Source of the DNA: AP-15 sp963736715
GTDB lineage: Bacteria > Pseudomonadota > Alphaproteobacteria > ATCC43930 > CGMCC-115725
Length of the DNA: 64,000 nucleotides
Direction: 5' to 3'
Assembly: GCA_963736715.1 (NCBI GenBank)
Contig: CAVTQA010000016.1
Span: 134,604 to 198,603, forward strand
The notes below the pieces were generated by a model that did not search any database, was not told where the DNA came from, and saw only the letters and a list, made by a program, of their open reading frames with translations. Shown piece by piece: positions 56,601 through 64,000 of the stretch. Made by a program: the position numbers and the translations under genes. Numbering within the stretch: the first letter of the stretch is position 1; each line of letters opens with the position of its first letter.

Positions 56601-56826
56601 GAACCTGCTGCGGTTGGACCAACTCGCCGTCCCTGGCGTAGAAGACCGGCATCTCAGTGGCGCGACCGAGGATCTCGGCGAGCATGCTTTCGTGGCTGGG
56701 GGAAAGGTGGGTCACGACCACAAAGGCCATGCCGCTGTCGGCCGGCACGGCCTTGAAGAATTGCTCCAGCGCCTCGACCCCGCCCGCCGAGGCGCCGATG
56801 CCGACGATCGGATGATGAGGCGTCAC
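53695..56826 (-). CDS. CheB-CheR-coiled coil-PAS-HWE histidine kinase fusion
   Basis: The 1043-residue protein has five parts in order. A CheB-type methylesterase domain covers about residues 1-190 (VGIGASAGGVEALEQFF with the catalytic Ser, FVVVTHLSPSHESML with the His, and LSGGGSDGTLGLKAIKENGG with the Asp). A CheR-type methyltransferase covers about 205-475 (FFRDSAAF, VWVAGCSTGEEAYSTAILL, DIDETAM, SCRNLLIYL). A long coiled coil lies at about 640-735, with heptads such as ETANEEFRSANEELLSVNEELQST. A PAS domain covers about 740-850. The kinase covers about 855-1040 (LSHRVKNTLAVVSSIAERSL with the phospho-His, HELTTNAAKYGALS, and a WTEQGG motif of HWE kinases). Such fusions are found in alphaproteobacteria, often linked to general stress or light signalling. 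No chemoreceptor is nearby. Confidence 0.93.
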   Translation of the reverse strand: MTPHHPIVGIGASAGGVEALEQFFKAVPADSGMAFVVVTHLSPSHESMLAEILGRATEMPVFYARDGELVQPQQVHVLPPSATLTIREGRLRLRLTEAADRERTPIDVFFNSLAEDQGEHAIGVVLSGGGSDGTLGLKAIKENGGLTVAQGSNLTRPRFAEMPSSAVAAGFVDLLLPVEDIPERVLSYVRNWGAFDPERPVDALADIHRLLRERTGHDFSDYKDRTFQRRVQRRMQVVQTTKLENYVERLRTDPEEVGALFRDLLIGVTNFFRDSAAFRALETLVIPRLFEDKAADDEVRVWVAGCSTGEEAYSTAILLREHMDRLRVVPKVKIFATDIDETAMKTARSARYPGNSVKEVAPERLKRFFVHEADSYRLAKDLRDMCIFSTQSVIRDPPFSRLDLISCRNLLIYLKPGLQAQIIPLFHYALRPGGYLFLGLSENIGRYNDLFRSLDRKNRVFQRHDLVARPLIPLRQFLPHARQDTSASEASRGTLLQRSSLLQKVANTVVEHFAPAYVIVNGSGEVLYFSAGTGKYLQAAAGPPTRDVVAMARPGLRADLRAALHRAKQSGRQVMRDRVLIDMNTNGGVEMISLAVEPMSEASEIAYGVVFIDRGPVQMPDRSDAAAHPAAEDSNVEQIERELRETRERLQSTIEELETANEEFRSANEELLSVNEELQSTNEELETSKEELQSTNEELQTLNHDFRNKIDELDRANSDLTNLFQSTQIATIFLDRNLVIRSFTPTVTKLFNLIPGDRGRPLSDIAGRIVCPELEKDLRAVFGGGELIERSVSLADGTGHYLARIHPYRDSDTAIDGVVATFVDITSIVAAEEQQQVLTAELSHRVKNTLAVVSSIAERSLPDGEPKDDLIGRFHALGQTHDLLSRGGWTEAPLRELVMRELAPHLAGDGSNAGVNGPPIMLKPQAALLLALVMHELTTNAAKYGALSTPGGRVNVAWAITGGGPRHLKLTWTEQGGAEIGGLPKRGFGTELIERGIRFELEGEAELGVVDGGLHCRIVIPADPRYLTFGASPAKSPVEEAAS

Positions 56827-57107
56827 GGCTCTGACCCCGATTTGTCACATGCGCCAGTATTAACCCTAACGCTGCCCTGGTTACAACCCGGTGTGCAGCA
56901 ATTAGGGGTCAAGTAGCCGAGATTTCTGACAATTCCTAGGCGCTCGAATGGACAAGCCTTGGGGCGCCCGATTCATTGAGAACCTGCGTTAGACGACGTG
57001 ACCAAATCGATATGAAAGGGAATACCCCTCTTCCTGTGGTCGGAGAGCTAGTACCTCGTTGCGAAAATTAGCGTGCGGCACTCCACCCTGTTCGTCGTCC
57101 CCGCGCA

Positions 57108-57222
57108 AGAGGCTGTCAGGAAATCCTGCGGACAGACAATTCGTCGTCCCCGCGCAAGCGGGGACCCAGGGGCAAGCAACTTAAATCCCTGGATTCCCGC
57201 TTTCGCGGGAACGACGAGCAAA
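57108..57222. repeat. Nested palindromic repeat (CGTCGTCCCCGCG type)
   Basis: CGTCGTCCCCGCGCAAGCGGGG and, further on, CCCGCTTTCGCGGGAACGACG form complementary arms around the short centre CCAGGGG...CCCTGG. A partial copy, GTCGTCCCCGCGCAAG, also lies at about 57092. The CCCCGCGAAAGCGGGGACC core is a common intergenic repeat in alphaproteobacterial genomes and recurs at 57640-57660. Confidence 0.82.
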
Positions 57223-57264
57223 GGGCGCAAAGGTGGGATATGCGGAATTGGATTACAGCCTCGC

Positions 57265-57331
57265 AAGCGGGGACCCAGAACCTGCCCCCCTGCTTTCGCC
57301 AGGGGCAGGCTCTGGCATGAACAGGGGGCGG
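57265..57331. repeat. Left arm of a 67-bp inverted repeat
   Basis: AAGCGGGGACCCAGA at one end and GAACAGGGGGCGG at the other; the complement is at 57580-57646, with one mismatch over 67 bp. Within the arm CCTGCCCC and GGGGCAGG form a smaller hairpin. It lies just beyond the GIY-YIG stop codon. Confidence 0.92.
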
Positions 57332-57337
57332 GCGCTC

Positions 57338-57568
57338 TCACCCCACCTCCTCGTAAAGATCACGCCATTGCCGATTATGGCGCTCGATCAACTCCAGTTT
57401 CCACGTGCGGCGCCATTTCTTGATGCGCTTTTCGCGGAGGATCGCATCGGCCATGATCTCGTGAAACTCGACAAACACTAACCTATGCACTCCGTAATCG
57501 CGAACAAATCCACCGACAGCATTCGAACGATGTTGCCAAGCGTAGACGCAAGGACGCTTCTCGCTCAT
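57338..57568 (-). pseudogene. GIY-YIG nuclease-family protein lacking the YIG half of its catalytic motif
   Basis: The 76-residue product ends as do typical alphaproteobacterial single-domain GIY-YIG proteins: WQHRSNAVGGFVRDYGVHRLVFVEF, then AILREKRIKKWRRTWKLELIE and WRDLYEEV. The start, MSEKRPCVYA, is the usual opening with its VY, but it joins directly to WQHRSN. The expected 25 or so residues between, with the YIG motif and the catalytic Arg, are absent. The reading frame is kept, so this is an in-frame internal deletion, and catalysis should be lost. The ATG lies a few bases inside the right inverted-repeat arm and the stop a few bases from the left one, so the gene occupies the whole interval. 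Confidence 0.75.
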
Positions 57569-57579
57569 GCCCCGATCGG

Positions 57580-57646
57580 CCGCCCCCTGTTCATGCCAGA
57601 GCCTGCCCCTGGCGAAAGCAGGGGGGCAGGCTCTGGGTCCCCGCTT
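57580..57646. repeat. Right arm of a 67-bp inverted repeat
   Basis: Reverse complement of 57265-57331 with one mismatch. It starts about 11 bp upstream of the GIY-YIG start codon and continues into a CCCCGCTTTCGCGGGGACGACG hairpin at 57640-57660, the same core as the nested palindrome at 57108-57222. Confidence 0.92.
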
Positions 57647-57660
57647 TCGCGGGGACGACG

Positions 57661-58047
57661 GAGATTTGTCGTCCCTTCCGAGCGAGGATACCGAAGCGAG
57701 ATGGGTACGACATACACCAATTTACGCAACCAGGTACTAGCCGTGCTTGTCGAACGAGCCGAACGTGCGTGCAGGACGACCGCCCAACTCGTGCGAGACT
57801 TCAACTTCATCGTCATATGGTACCAATCGCGTCCTCGCCGGAGACTGCGTGCTGATCCAATCCTTGACGAAGCTAGTGATCCAGCAGCGGACCCAGGATT
57901 CGCCGTCCGACCCGCCCGTTACCGCAGAAATGCTTGGTCCCGTTGACCACCAAGAGGGTCGCCCACCCCCGCCACTTGGTATGAGGCCCGAGAGGCCGGC
58001 GGGCGGGCAATAGCGCTAATACTGCGACCCCCTTTCGGATGCGGCTC
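57661..58047. other. Region without a recognisable gene
   Basis: 387 bp between the repeat and the HpaB-type gene. Short frames occur on both strands but none shows a start site or conserved motif. The minus-strand frame running in from the HpaB-type gene past its stop position continues here only because of the frameshift. Confidence 0.6.
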
Positions 58048-59537
58048 TCAGCCTTTCCCCGCCGCGGCGGGCGGCGCCACGGTACGGCGTGGCGCCCACG
58101 GCACCTCGCGAAGGCTGCCGAGGTCGATCTCCGGCATCGCCAGGTCGACCCGCCGGGCGACGGCGTTTGCGAGTTCGTTGTAGCGCTCGAAACTGCGGCG
58201 CAGTCGGCCGCGCCACGCCGGGATGCCGCCGCTCGCATGCAATTCGAAGGCGGATTCGCGGCCGTCGAGCGCCGACGAGACGTGATCCCACGCCATCTGC
58301 AGCAAAGCGGAGCGCTGCATCGCCGTATAGCCGCCGCCGCCGAAAAATCCGCTAAACCGGCGGCGACCTCGGGCGCGGCGAGATCCTTGTCCGACGGGCA
58401 GACCACCAGCGACGAGCCGGGCACGATGCGCAGGATCTCGGCCATGCGCTGGCGCGCCTTCAAGATCGTGATCCCGCCGACCGCGAGGTGGGCGTGGTTG
58501 GGAACGCAATAGCCCGTTTCGGTGAACCGCGGGTCGCGCTCGCAGGCGGTGAGGCAGCTGCGCACGGTCTGCACCTCGATCGCCAGATCGACCAGGTGCT
58601 CGATCGTCTGGTCATGCTTTACCAGACCCATCGCATGGGTCAGAGCGAGCGCGAGGCCCAGCGTGAACTCGGCTTTTGAAAGCCAGCCGTAGAGGTGATG
58701 CCAGATCAGCCAACGGACGACCGGCTCGGGTGATTCACCCAGCAGAAAGACCCGCTCCCATGGAATGAACACGTCGTCGAGCCACATCTGGCCGTCGAGC
58801 TCGTCATACCGGCTGCTCAGCGGCGCAACGAACGGGTTCTCATCGCGCACCGCAATCTTGCGGCAGACCGTCGTGACGCCGGCCGCATTGACCGGCACGA
58901 TGAAAGTCGCGCGATGCCCTCGACTTGCAGGCCGCACAGGCTGCCGACATAAACATCCTCGGCAAAAGCCGGGCTCGTATGCATGCCGATCTTGCCGCGG
59001 ATGACGATGCCGCCATCGGTCTCGCGCACCAGCTTCAGCGCAGTGCGTTCGGCCGGATCCTCGCGCATGCGGGCGCCGATCGTCGGGGCGCCGCCGCAGA
59101 AGGTCAGGAAATGCCCGGTGCGGGCGATCATGTCGCGGTAGCGGGCGGCGTTGGCGATCTGCTCGGGGGAGACGTTGCGCTCCTCGACCGACGCCTGCAC
59201 GCCGAGCGCGATCATATGCCCGTAACACGGGGTATGAGTGATGTTGCCGGCGCTCAAGAAGGTCGTGGCGGAGAAGAAGCGCCCCATGCCCGCGAGGTCG
59301 CTCGGCGCTCTTCGGCACGACATAGGCCCAAGGGATGCGTTCGCTCTCGGCATCGGGCGGGCGGATCGCGATCTCCTGCCAGGCCGGGTCGAGATGGAGG
59401 TCGTACCAGGCGACATATTCGTCGACCATCGCGCGGGTCGCCGGATGCGTCGTCACGTCCTCGACGAGACCCTCGCCCATGACCCAGACCCGCCGCCCGT
59501 CGCGCAGCGCCTGCCGATACTCCGCCCCTGTCCTCAT
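58048..59537 (-). pseudogene. HpaB-type FADH2-dependent monooxygenase, three frameshifts
   Basis: Member of the 4-hydroxyphenylacetate 3-monooxygenase (large subunit) family, which hydroxylates phenolic compounds with reduced FAD. The ATG at 59537 gives MRTGAEYRQALRDGRRVWVMGEGLVEDVTTHP. Family motifs follow in three frames: LTFCGGAPTIGARMREDPAERTALKL; PVNAAGVTTVCRKIAVRDENPFVAPLSSRYDELDGQMWLDDVFIPWERVFLL; and GGGGYTAMQRSALLQMAWDHVSSALDGRESAFELHASGG. One extra base near 59305, one missing near 58918 and one missing in a T-run near 58348 account for the breaks. Restored length is about 495 residues, normal. The small flavin reductase partner is not in the window. The enzyme would start or prepare an aromatic pathway. 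Confidence 0.85.
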
Positions 59538-59672
59538 GCCTTGCTCCCGCTTTCCGCAATCCGCCGCCTGCTGTATGACGCAGCGAGCGCGGAGGCGGAA
59601 GGGGATAGCGGCTGCCGGCTTGTCCTGACCTATACTGCGGCCGCAGATGCTGCGAAGACCCGATGGGATCCC

Positions 59673-61289
59673 ATGGCCATGACCGGGGACATCCTGATCC
59701 GCGGCGGCACGGTTATCGACGGCAGCGGGCAGCCAGGCGAGATCGGCGATGTCGCGGTTCGCGACGGGCGGATCGCCGCGCTCGGCCCCTCGGCGCCGGA
59801 CGGCGCGGCCAAGGTGATCGATGCCGAGGGTTTGGCGGTGGCGCCCGGCTTCATCGACATCAAGACGCATTCGGACTTCACGCTGCCGATCAACCCCAAG
59901 GCCGAAAGCAAGGTGCGCCAGGGCGTCACCACCGAGATCATCGGCCATTGCGGGTTCTCGGTCGCGCCGATCTTGCCGGGCAAGGCGCAATTGCTCGCCG
60001 ATTATCTGAGCGGCGGGGCGCCGTGGCTGCCGTTCCGCGAGATGCGCTTTCCGGAATATCTCGACACGTTTCCCGCGGTTGCGGTCAACACCGGGATGCT
60101 GGTCGGCCACAACACCTTGCGTCTGATGGTGATGGGGCTCGAAGATCGCGCGCCGCGCCCGGCCGAGCTCGCAGAGATGATCGCGCTGCTGAAGGAGGGG
60201 CTAGGCGCCGGCGCGCTCGGCATGTCGTCGGGCCTGTTCACGCCGCCGGGCAGCTTTGCCGAGCCCTCCGAGATGCTCGCATTCGGCTCCGTGCTGCAAC
60301 AGCATAATGCCGCCTATTTCACCCATATCCGCGACGAGGCGAACAAGGTGCTCGCGGCGGTCGCAGAGGCGATCGATTTTGCCCGCGCCGCGCGGGTGCA
60401 TGTCGAGATCGTGCATCTCAAATGCTCGGGCACCGACAATTGGGGGAAGGCGGCGCAGATCCTGGCGATGATCGACGCGGCGCGCACCGAAGGTTGCGAC
60501 ATCGATTGCGACGCCTACCCCTACACGGCCGGGGCCAATCCGCTGAAGAACCTGCTGCCGCCCTGGGTCCAAATCGGCGGATTGGAGGCGATGCTGGCGC
60601 GCCTCGCGCTGCCGGAAATCCGCGAGCGGATCCGCGGCGAGATCGATCGCGACGGGCTCAACAATTGGGGCCGCATCCCGTCCTGGGAAGCGGTGCAGAT
60701 CTCGGTGTCGCCGCGCCTGCCGCAACACGCGGGCGAAACGATAGCCGCGCTCGCCTCGGCGCGCGGCCGTGACCCGGTCGACCTCGTCTGCGATTACCTG
60801 ATCGAAGACAACGGCGCGACGCGTGTGCTGATCACCTCGATCGCCGAGGAGGACATCCGCGAGATTGTGCGCTCGCCCTCGGCTCTGGTCGGCTCGGACG
60901 GCAATTGCGTCGCCGATTACGGGGTCGTCAGCCAAGGGATGCCGCATCCCCGCTTCTACGGGACCTTTCCGCGCATCATCGGTCGCTATGTCCACGAGCA
61001 GCACCTGCTGCCGCTCGAGCAGGCCGTGCGCAAGATGACGGGAGCGACGGCGCGGGCGCTTCGGCTGCGCGACCGCGGCTTGCTCAAGGAAGGATACCGG
61101 GCCGACGTCACGATCTTCGACCCCGCCGACTTCAAGGACCGCGCCACCTACGCCGAGCCCCACCGATACCCGACCGGCGCCCGCACGACGGTGCTCGTCA
61201 ACGGCATCGTCGTCGTCGAAAATGCGCAGCACACCGGCGCCACCCCGGGACTGGTCCTGCGCCGCGCCGCCGACGGCAGCGTGGGGTGA
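59673..61289 (+). CDS. D-aminoacylase / N-acyl-D-amino-acid deacylase family amidohydrolase
   Basis: Zinc-type amidohydrolase removing acyl groups from amino acids or similar amides. The start ATG at 59673 (or the second ATG at 59679) gives TGDILIRGGTVIDGSGQPGEIGDVAVRDGRI, the usual N-terminus; the frame is open back to 59238 but overlaps the HpaB-type gene. Motifs include VAPGFIDIKTHSDF, EIIGHCGFSVAP with the metal-binding Cys, EIVHLKCSG with a His ligand, and LVGSDGNCVADYG. Most relatives have DxHxH where this protein has DIKTH, so the first metal-ligand His is a Lys. That change appears in some family members as I recall, and may signal a one-metal site or a new substrate. About 538 residues. 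Confidence 0.88.
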   Translation: MAMTGDILIRGGTVIDGSGQPGEIGDVAVRDGRIAALGPSAPDGAAKVIDAEGLAVAPGFIDIKTHSDFTLPINPKAESKVRQGVTTEIIGHCGFSVAPILPGKAQLLADYLSGGAPWLPFREMRFPEYLDTFPAVAVNTGMLVGHNTLRLMVMGLEDRAPRPAELAEMIALLKEGLGAGALGMSSGLFTPPGSFAEPSEMLAFGSVLQQHNAAYFTHIRDEANKVLAAVAEAIDFARAARVHVEIVHLKCSGTDNWGKAAQILAMIDAARTEGCDIDCDAYPYTAGANPLKNLLPPWVQIGGLEAMLARLALPEIRERIRGEIDRDGLNNWGRIPSWEAVQISVSPRLPQHAGETIAALASARGRDPVDLVCDYLIEDNGATRVLITSIAEEDIREIVRSPSALVGSDGNCVADYGVVSQGMPHPRFYGTFPRIIGRYVHEQHLLPLEQAVRKMTGATARALRLRDRGLLKEGYRADVTIFDPADFKDRATYAEPHRYPTGARTTVLVNGIVVVENAQHTGATPGLVLRRAADGSVG

Positions 61290-61292
61290 AAT

Positions 61293-62607
61293 CTAGGTCA
61301 GCCAATCCAGGCTCTTTTCCTCCTCCAACCCCTGCAATCGCTCGAACAGCGCCCTCGCAGGGTTCTCGCCGAGTGCCGCGCGGGTCAGTCGCAGGAATTT
61401 GTCGGCGAGTTCGCCTGGTTCAAGCATGCCGTTTTCGGCATGGCGTTCGAGCCGGCGCCCGTCGACGAGCGCGATCGTCACCATGCTCGCCGACCCGCCA
61501 TGTTCCGGCACCAGCTTGATGCGGCGGCAGAGGGCGCGGATCTGCGGGTCGGCCAATGCCCTCTCGTCCCAGGATTCTGGGATCGCGCGCCTCGCGGCAG
61601 AGCGCCAGCGCGACCGAGAACGGGATGCTGTACTGCGCCAGCATCAGGTCAGCGGGCTCTAGAATGTTGTGGCGCTCGACCATGCGCGGGGTGCCGGTAA
61701 CGGTGATCGCCTCGACCTCCGCGCCAGTAAAGCCGTGCTCGGCCTGCAGGTCGCGCACCGCCTTGACCGCGGCATGCGCGGTGGCGTGGCATGGGTAGCG
61801 CTTCAGCACCGTGGTCGAGACGACAAACTCCTCGCCGAGGCCGCGGGTCAGCTCGGCCAGATCCCATTTCGTGCAGAAGACCTTGAGAAAGCCGAACTCC
61901 CCTTCGAGGACGGTGCGCGGCCCGGCGAACCCGCCGGCAGCGAGGCTGGCCGCCAGGACCCCGGCTTCCGACGCGCGCCCCAAATGCAGCCGCTTGACCA
62001 TCCCGCCGTCGCCGCGGGCGAATTCGAGCAAACCGCCGCACAGTGACCCCGCAATGCCAAGCGCATTGGTCATCCCCCTCGCGTCGAGCCGCAAGAGATG
62101 GCCGGCCGCCACAGCGCCGCCGAACGGGCCGGTCGTGCCCGGCGCATGAAAGCCGCGGGCCTCGTTGGTGTGCCCCGTCGCTCGCCCGATCCGGATCATC
62201 ACCTCGTTGCCGGCGACAAAGGCGGCGATTAAGGCTCGGCCATCGGCGCCCTTTTCTTGGGCGATGGCGAGAGCGGGCGGCAACACGGTCGCGCCGGGAT
62301 GCGCGCCGGCGCCGGGCCGGGTCAGGCTGTCGAGCTCGAAGGCGTGAGCGAGCGCGCCGTTGGCGAGCGCCGCCGCGGGCGCCTGAACCGCCGGTCCGCC
62401 TCGGCCGAGAATACGGCTTTTGCCGCCGGGCCCGGTGCGCTCGGCATAGTCGATGACGATCCGGCTCCACGGGAGCGCGCTGCCGCAGATCCCCGCCGCG
62501 ACCGTGTCGATGATGCAATCTTTCGCTTGCTGCACAACCGCTTCCGGCACGTCCTCGTATTGGAGAGCCGCGGCATATTCGGCGAGCCGGACGGTTTCGT
62601 GCGCCAT
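61293..62607 (-). pseudogene. MmgE/PrpD family protein (2-methylcitrate dehydratase-like), one frameshift
   Basis: The ATG at 62607 gives a first part with AKDCIIDTVAAGICGSALPWSRIVIDYAER, ALANGALAHAFELDSLTRPGAGAHPGATVLPPALAIA, FHAPGTTGPFGGAVAAGHLLRLD and LKRYPCHATAHAAVKAV, which match the MmgE/PrpD fold. A second frame resumes at ADPQIRALCRRIKLV and HAENGMLEPGELADKFLRLTRAALG. Removing one base near 61570 joins DPRSWDERALADPQIRALC. Length is then about 438 residues, normal. Members act on citrate-like or other hydroxy acids; with the TcuA-like gene alongside, a tricarboxylate substrate is plausible but unproven. It converges with the amidohydrolase, 3 bp apart. Confidence 0.85.
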
Positions 62608-62647
62608 GTTATTCTGCTCCGAGAAAAGCCTCAGAGAGGATTAAGCC

Positions 62648-64000
62648 ATGGAAACCATCGGGAGCGAAGAGCTCGACGTCATCGTCGTCGGGGCCGGCAA
62701 TGCCGCGACTTGCGCCGCCTTGTCGGCGCGCGAGAGCGGCGCCCGGGTGCTGATGCTGGAGATCGCCCCCGAGGAGGCGCGCGGCGGCAACTCCGCCTTC
62801 ACCGGCGGCGCGTTCCGCGTCGTCTATCACGGCGGCGAGGATCTCGCCCGCCTGATCCCCGACATGAACGAAACCGAGCTCAGGGACGTCGATTTCGGCA
62901 CCTACACCGAGGAGCAGTATTTCGACGATATGGGCCGCCTGACCCAATACCGCTGCGACCCGGACATGACCGAGATCCTGATCCGCCGCAGCTTCGAGAC
63001 CGGGGTGTGGATGCGCGGCAAGGGCGTGCGCTTCCAGCTCGGTCTCGGCCGGCAGGCGTTCCGGGTCGACGGCAAGTTCAAATTCTGGGGCGGGCTCGCC
63101 TGCCATATCTGGGGCGGCGGCAAGGAATTGATGAAGGCCCTGCACGCAAGGGCCGCGCGCGACGGGATCACGGTGCTCTACGAGACCCCGGCGATCGGCC
63201 TGTTGCAGGGCGACCGTGGCGTCGAGGGCGTGCGGGTGCGCCATCAAGGCCGCCTCCATGACCTGCGCGCCAAGGCGGTGATCCTCGCCTGCGGCGGGTT
63301 CGAGGCCAATGCCGAGATGCGGGCGCGCTATCTCGGGCCGAACTGGGACCTCGCCAAGGTGCGCGGCACGCGGTTCAACACGGGCCAAGGGCTGAAGATG
63401 GCGCTCGATCTCGGCGCCGCCGTCGCCGGGCACTGGTCGGGGGCGCATGCCGTCGCCTGGGACCTGAACGCCCCGCCCTTTGGCGACCTCGATGTCGGCG
63501 ACCGCTTCCAAAAGCACAACTACCCGTTCGGCATCGTCGTCAACGCCAGCGGCGAGCGGTTTCTCGACGAGGGGCTCGATTTCCACAGCTACACCTACGC
63601 CAAATACGGCGGCGAGATCCTGAACCAGCCGGGCATGTTCGCCTGGCAGATCTTCGACCAGAAGGTCGTCGCATCTGCTGCGCGAGGAATACCGCATCCC
63701 GCGCATCACCAAGGAAAAGGCCGACAGTTTCGAGGCCCTGGCCGAGCGGCTCGAAGGCGTCGACCCGCGCCGCTTTCTGGAGACGGTGCGGGCGTTCAAC
63801 GCCGCGCCCCAGACCCGAGGCGCCGTTCAACCCGAACATCCGCGACGGGCTGGCGACGAGCGGCCTCGCGATCGACAAGACCAACTGGGCCCAGCGCCTC
63901 GACCGGCCGCCCTACGAAGCCTATGCCGTGACGACCGGCATCACCTTCACCTTCGGCGGCCTCAAGATCACCGGCAACGCCGAGGTCGAGGACACCTCCG
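62648..64000 (+). pseudogene. TcuA-type FAD-dependent dehydrogenase, two frameshifts, cut by the window end
   Basis: Flavoprotein of the fumarate reductase/succinate dehydrogenase superfamily, closest by motif to tricarballylate dehydrogenase TcuA. The ATG at 62648 gives LDVIVVGAGNAATCAALSARESGARVLMLE (FAD-binding), RGGNSAFTGGAFRVVYHG, and AKAVILACGGFEANAEMRARYLGPNW, GIVVNASGERFLDEG. Two extra bases, near 63671 and near 63815, shift the frame; corrected sequence continues HLLREEYRIPRITKEKADSF, then PFNPNIRDGLATSGLAIDKTNWAQ and AVTTGITFTFGGLKITGNAEV up to the window edge. The TcuB partner is not visible. It follows the PrpD-like gene divergently with about 40 bp between them. Confidence 0.86.

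Noticed and set aside
57485..57946. 153-codon plus-strand frame across the inverted repeat
   Set aside because: It is formed mostly from repeat DNA and the antisense of the GIY-YIG gene; it has no coding motifs.
1..64000. CRISPR arrays, tRNA or rRNA genes
   Set aside because: No array of regularly spaced short repeats and no cloverleaf or rRNA sequence was seen. The repeats present are palindromic and scattered.

Overview
The window is a high-GC bacterial chromosome segment that reads as an alphaproteobacterium. Lineage-typical genes are present: an ATP12-type F1 assembly chaperone, an NDUFA12-type complex I protein, MlaD, a DUF2155 protein next to aat, the order aroQ-accB-accC-aat, a CheB/CheR/HWE-kinase fusion, a bactofilin, B12-dependent ribonucleotide reductase, and propionyl-CoA carboxylase. 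A fused transaldolase-phosphoglucose isomerase gene is known from acetic acid bacteria and relatives, so Rhodospirillales/Acetobacterales is my best guess; the exact order is inference.

Layout. 0-8 kb: two orphan periplasmic binding proteins (TAXI/TRAP type, and an ABC peptide type fused to a TPR domain), an MFS carrier, a dicarboxylate-symporter fragment, folD and a pair of paralogous secreted proteins. 8-17 kb: a minus-strand sugar-phosphate operon tkt - tal::pgi - zwf - rpe - pgl - rpiA, holding the pentose-phosphate steps except 6-phosphogluconate dehydrogenase. 17-30 kb: an RskA-like domain protein, CNNM/CorC protein, rpsD, typA, a TetR/SDR pair lodged beside a pfkB-family kinase whose 3' end is duplicated, glgX, a lactonase-fold protein, a CysZ/EI24-like membrane protein and a bactofilin. 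30-42 kb: an IS remnant that cut an aldo/keto reductase gene, pccA, pccB, a carboxymuconolactone decarboxylase family protein, a methyltransferase, ATP12, rluC-like, rarA and two acyl-CoA dehydrogenase genes. 42-53 kb: a lower-GC membrane-protein gene beside nrdJ, then ndufa12-mlaD-DUF2155 facing aat-accC-(DUF559)-accB-aroQ, rpsU and a cold-shock gene. 53-57 kb: a receiver protein coupled to the CheB/CheR/kinase fusion. 57-64 kb: a GIY-YIG relic between inverted repeats, then a catabolic cluster (HpaB-type monooxygenase, D-aminoacylase-type amidohydrolase, MmgE/PrpD protein, TcuA-type flavoprotein cut by the window end).

Two things stand out. First, one palindromic repeat family occurs between genes (about 19.7 kb) and also inside open reading frames: in nrdJ (about 45.1-45.3 kb) and between a DUF559 nuclease-like domain and accC (about 50.9-51.0 kb). 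Both coding copies are read on the same strand and in the same element frame, giving similar stop-free peptides. A second, unrelated repeat type brackets a small GIY-YIG gene as a 67-bp inverted repeat with one mismatch. Small single-domain nucleases sitting next to palindromic repeats suggest a REP/RAYT-like arrangement with other enzymes; this is a hypothesis. Second, at least fifteen single-base frameshifts fall in otherwise well-conserved genes, clustered at 10-14, 37.8-44 and 58-64 kb, while the long genes between are clean. Sequencing or assembly error is the likeliest cause, so I annotate these as one broken gene each.
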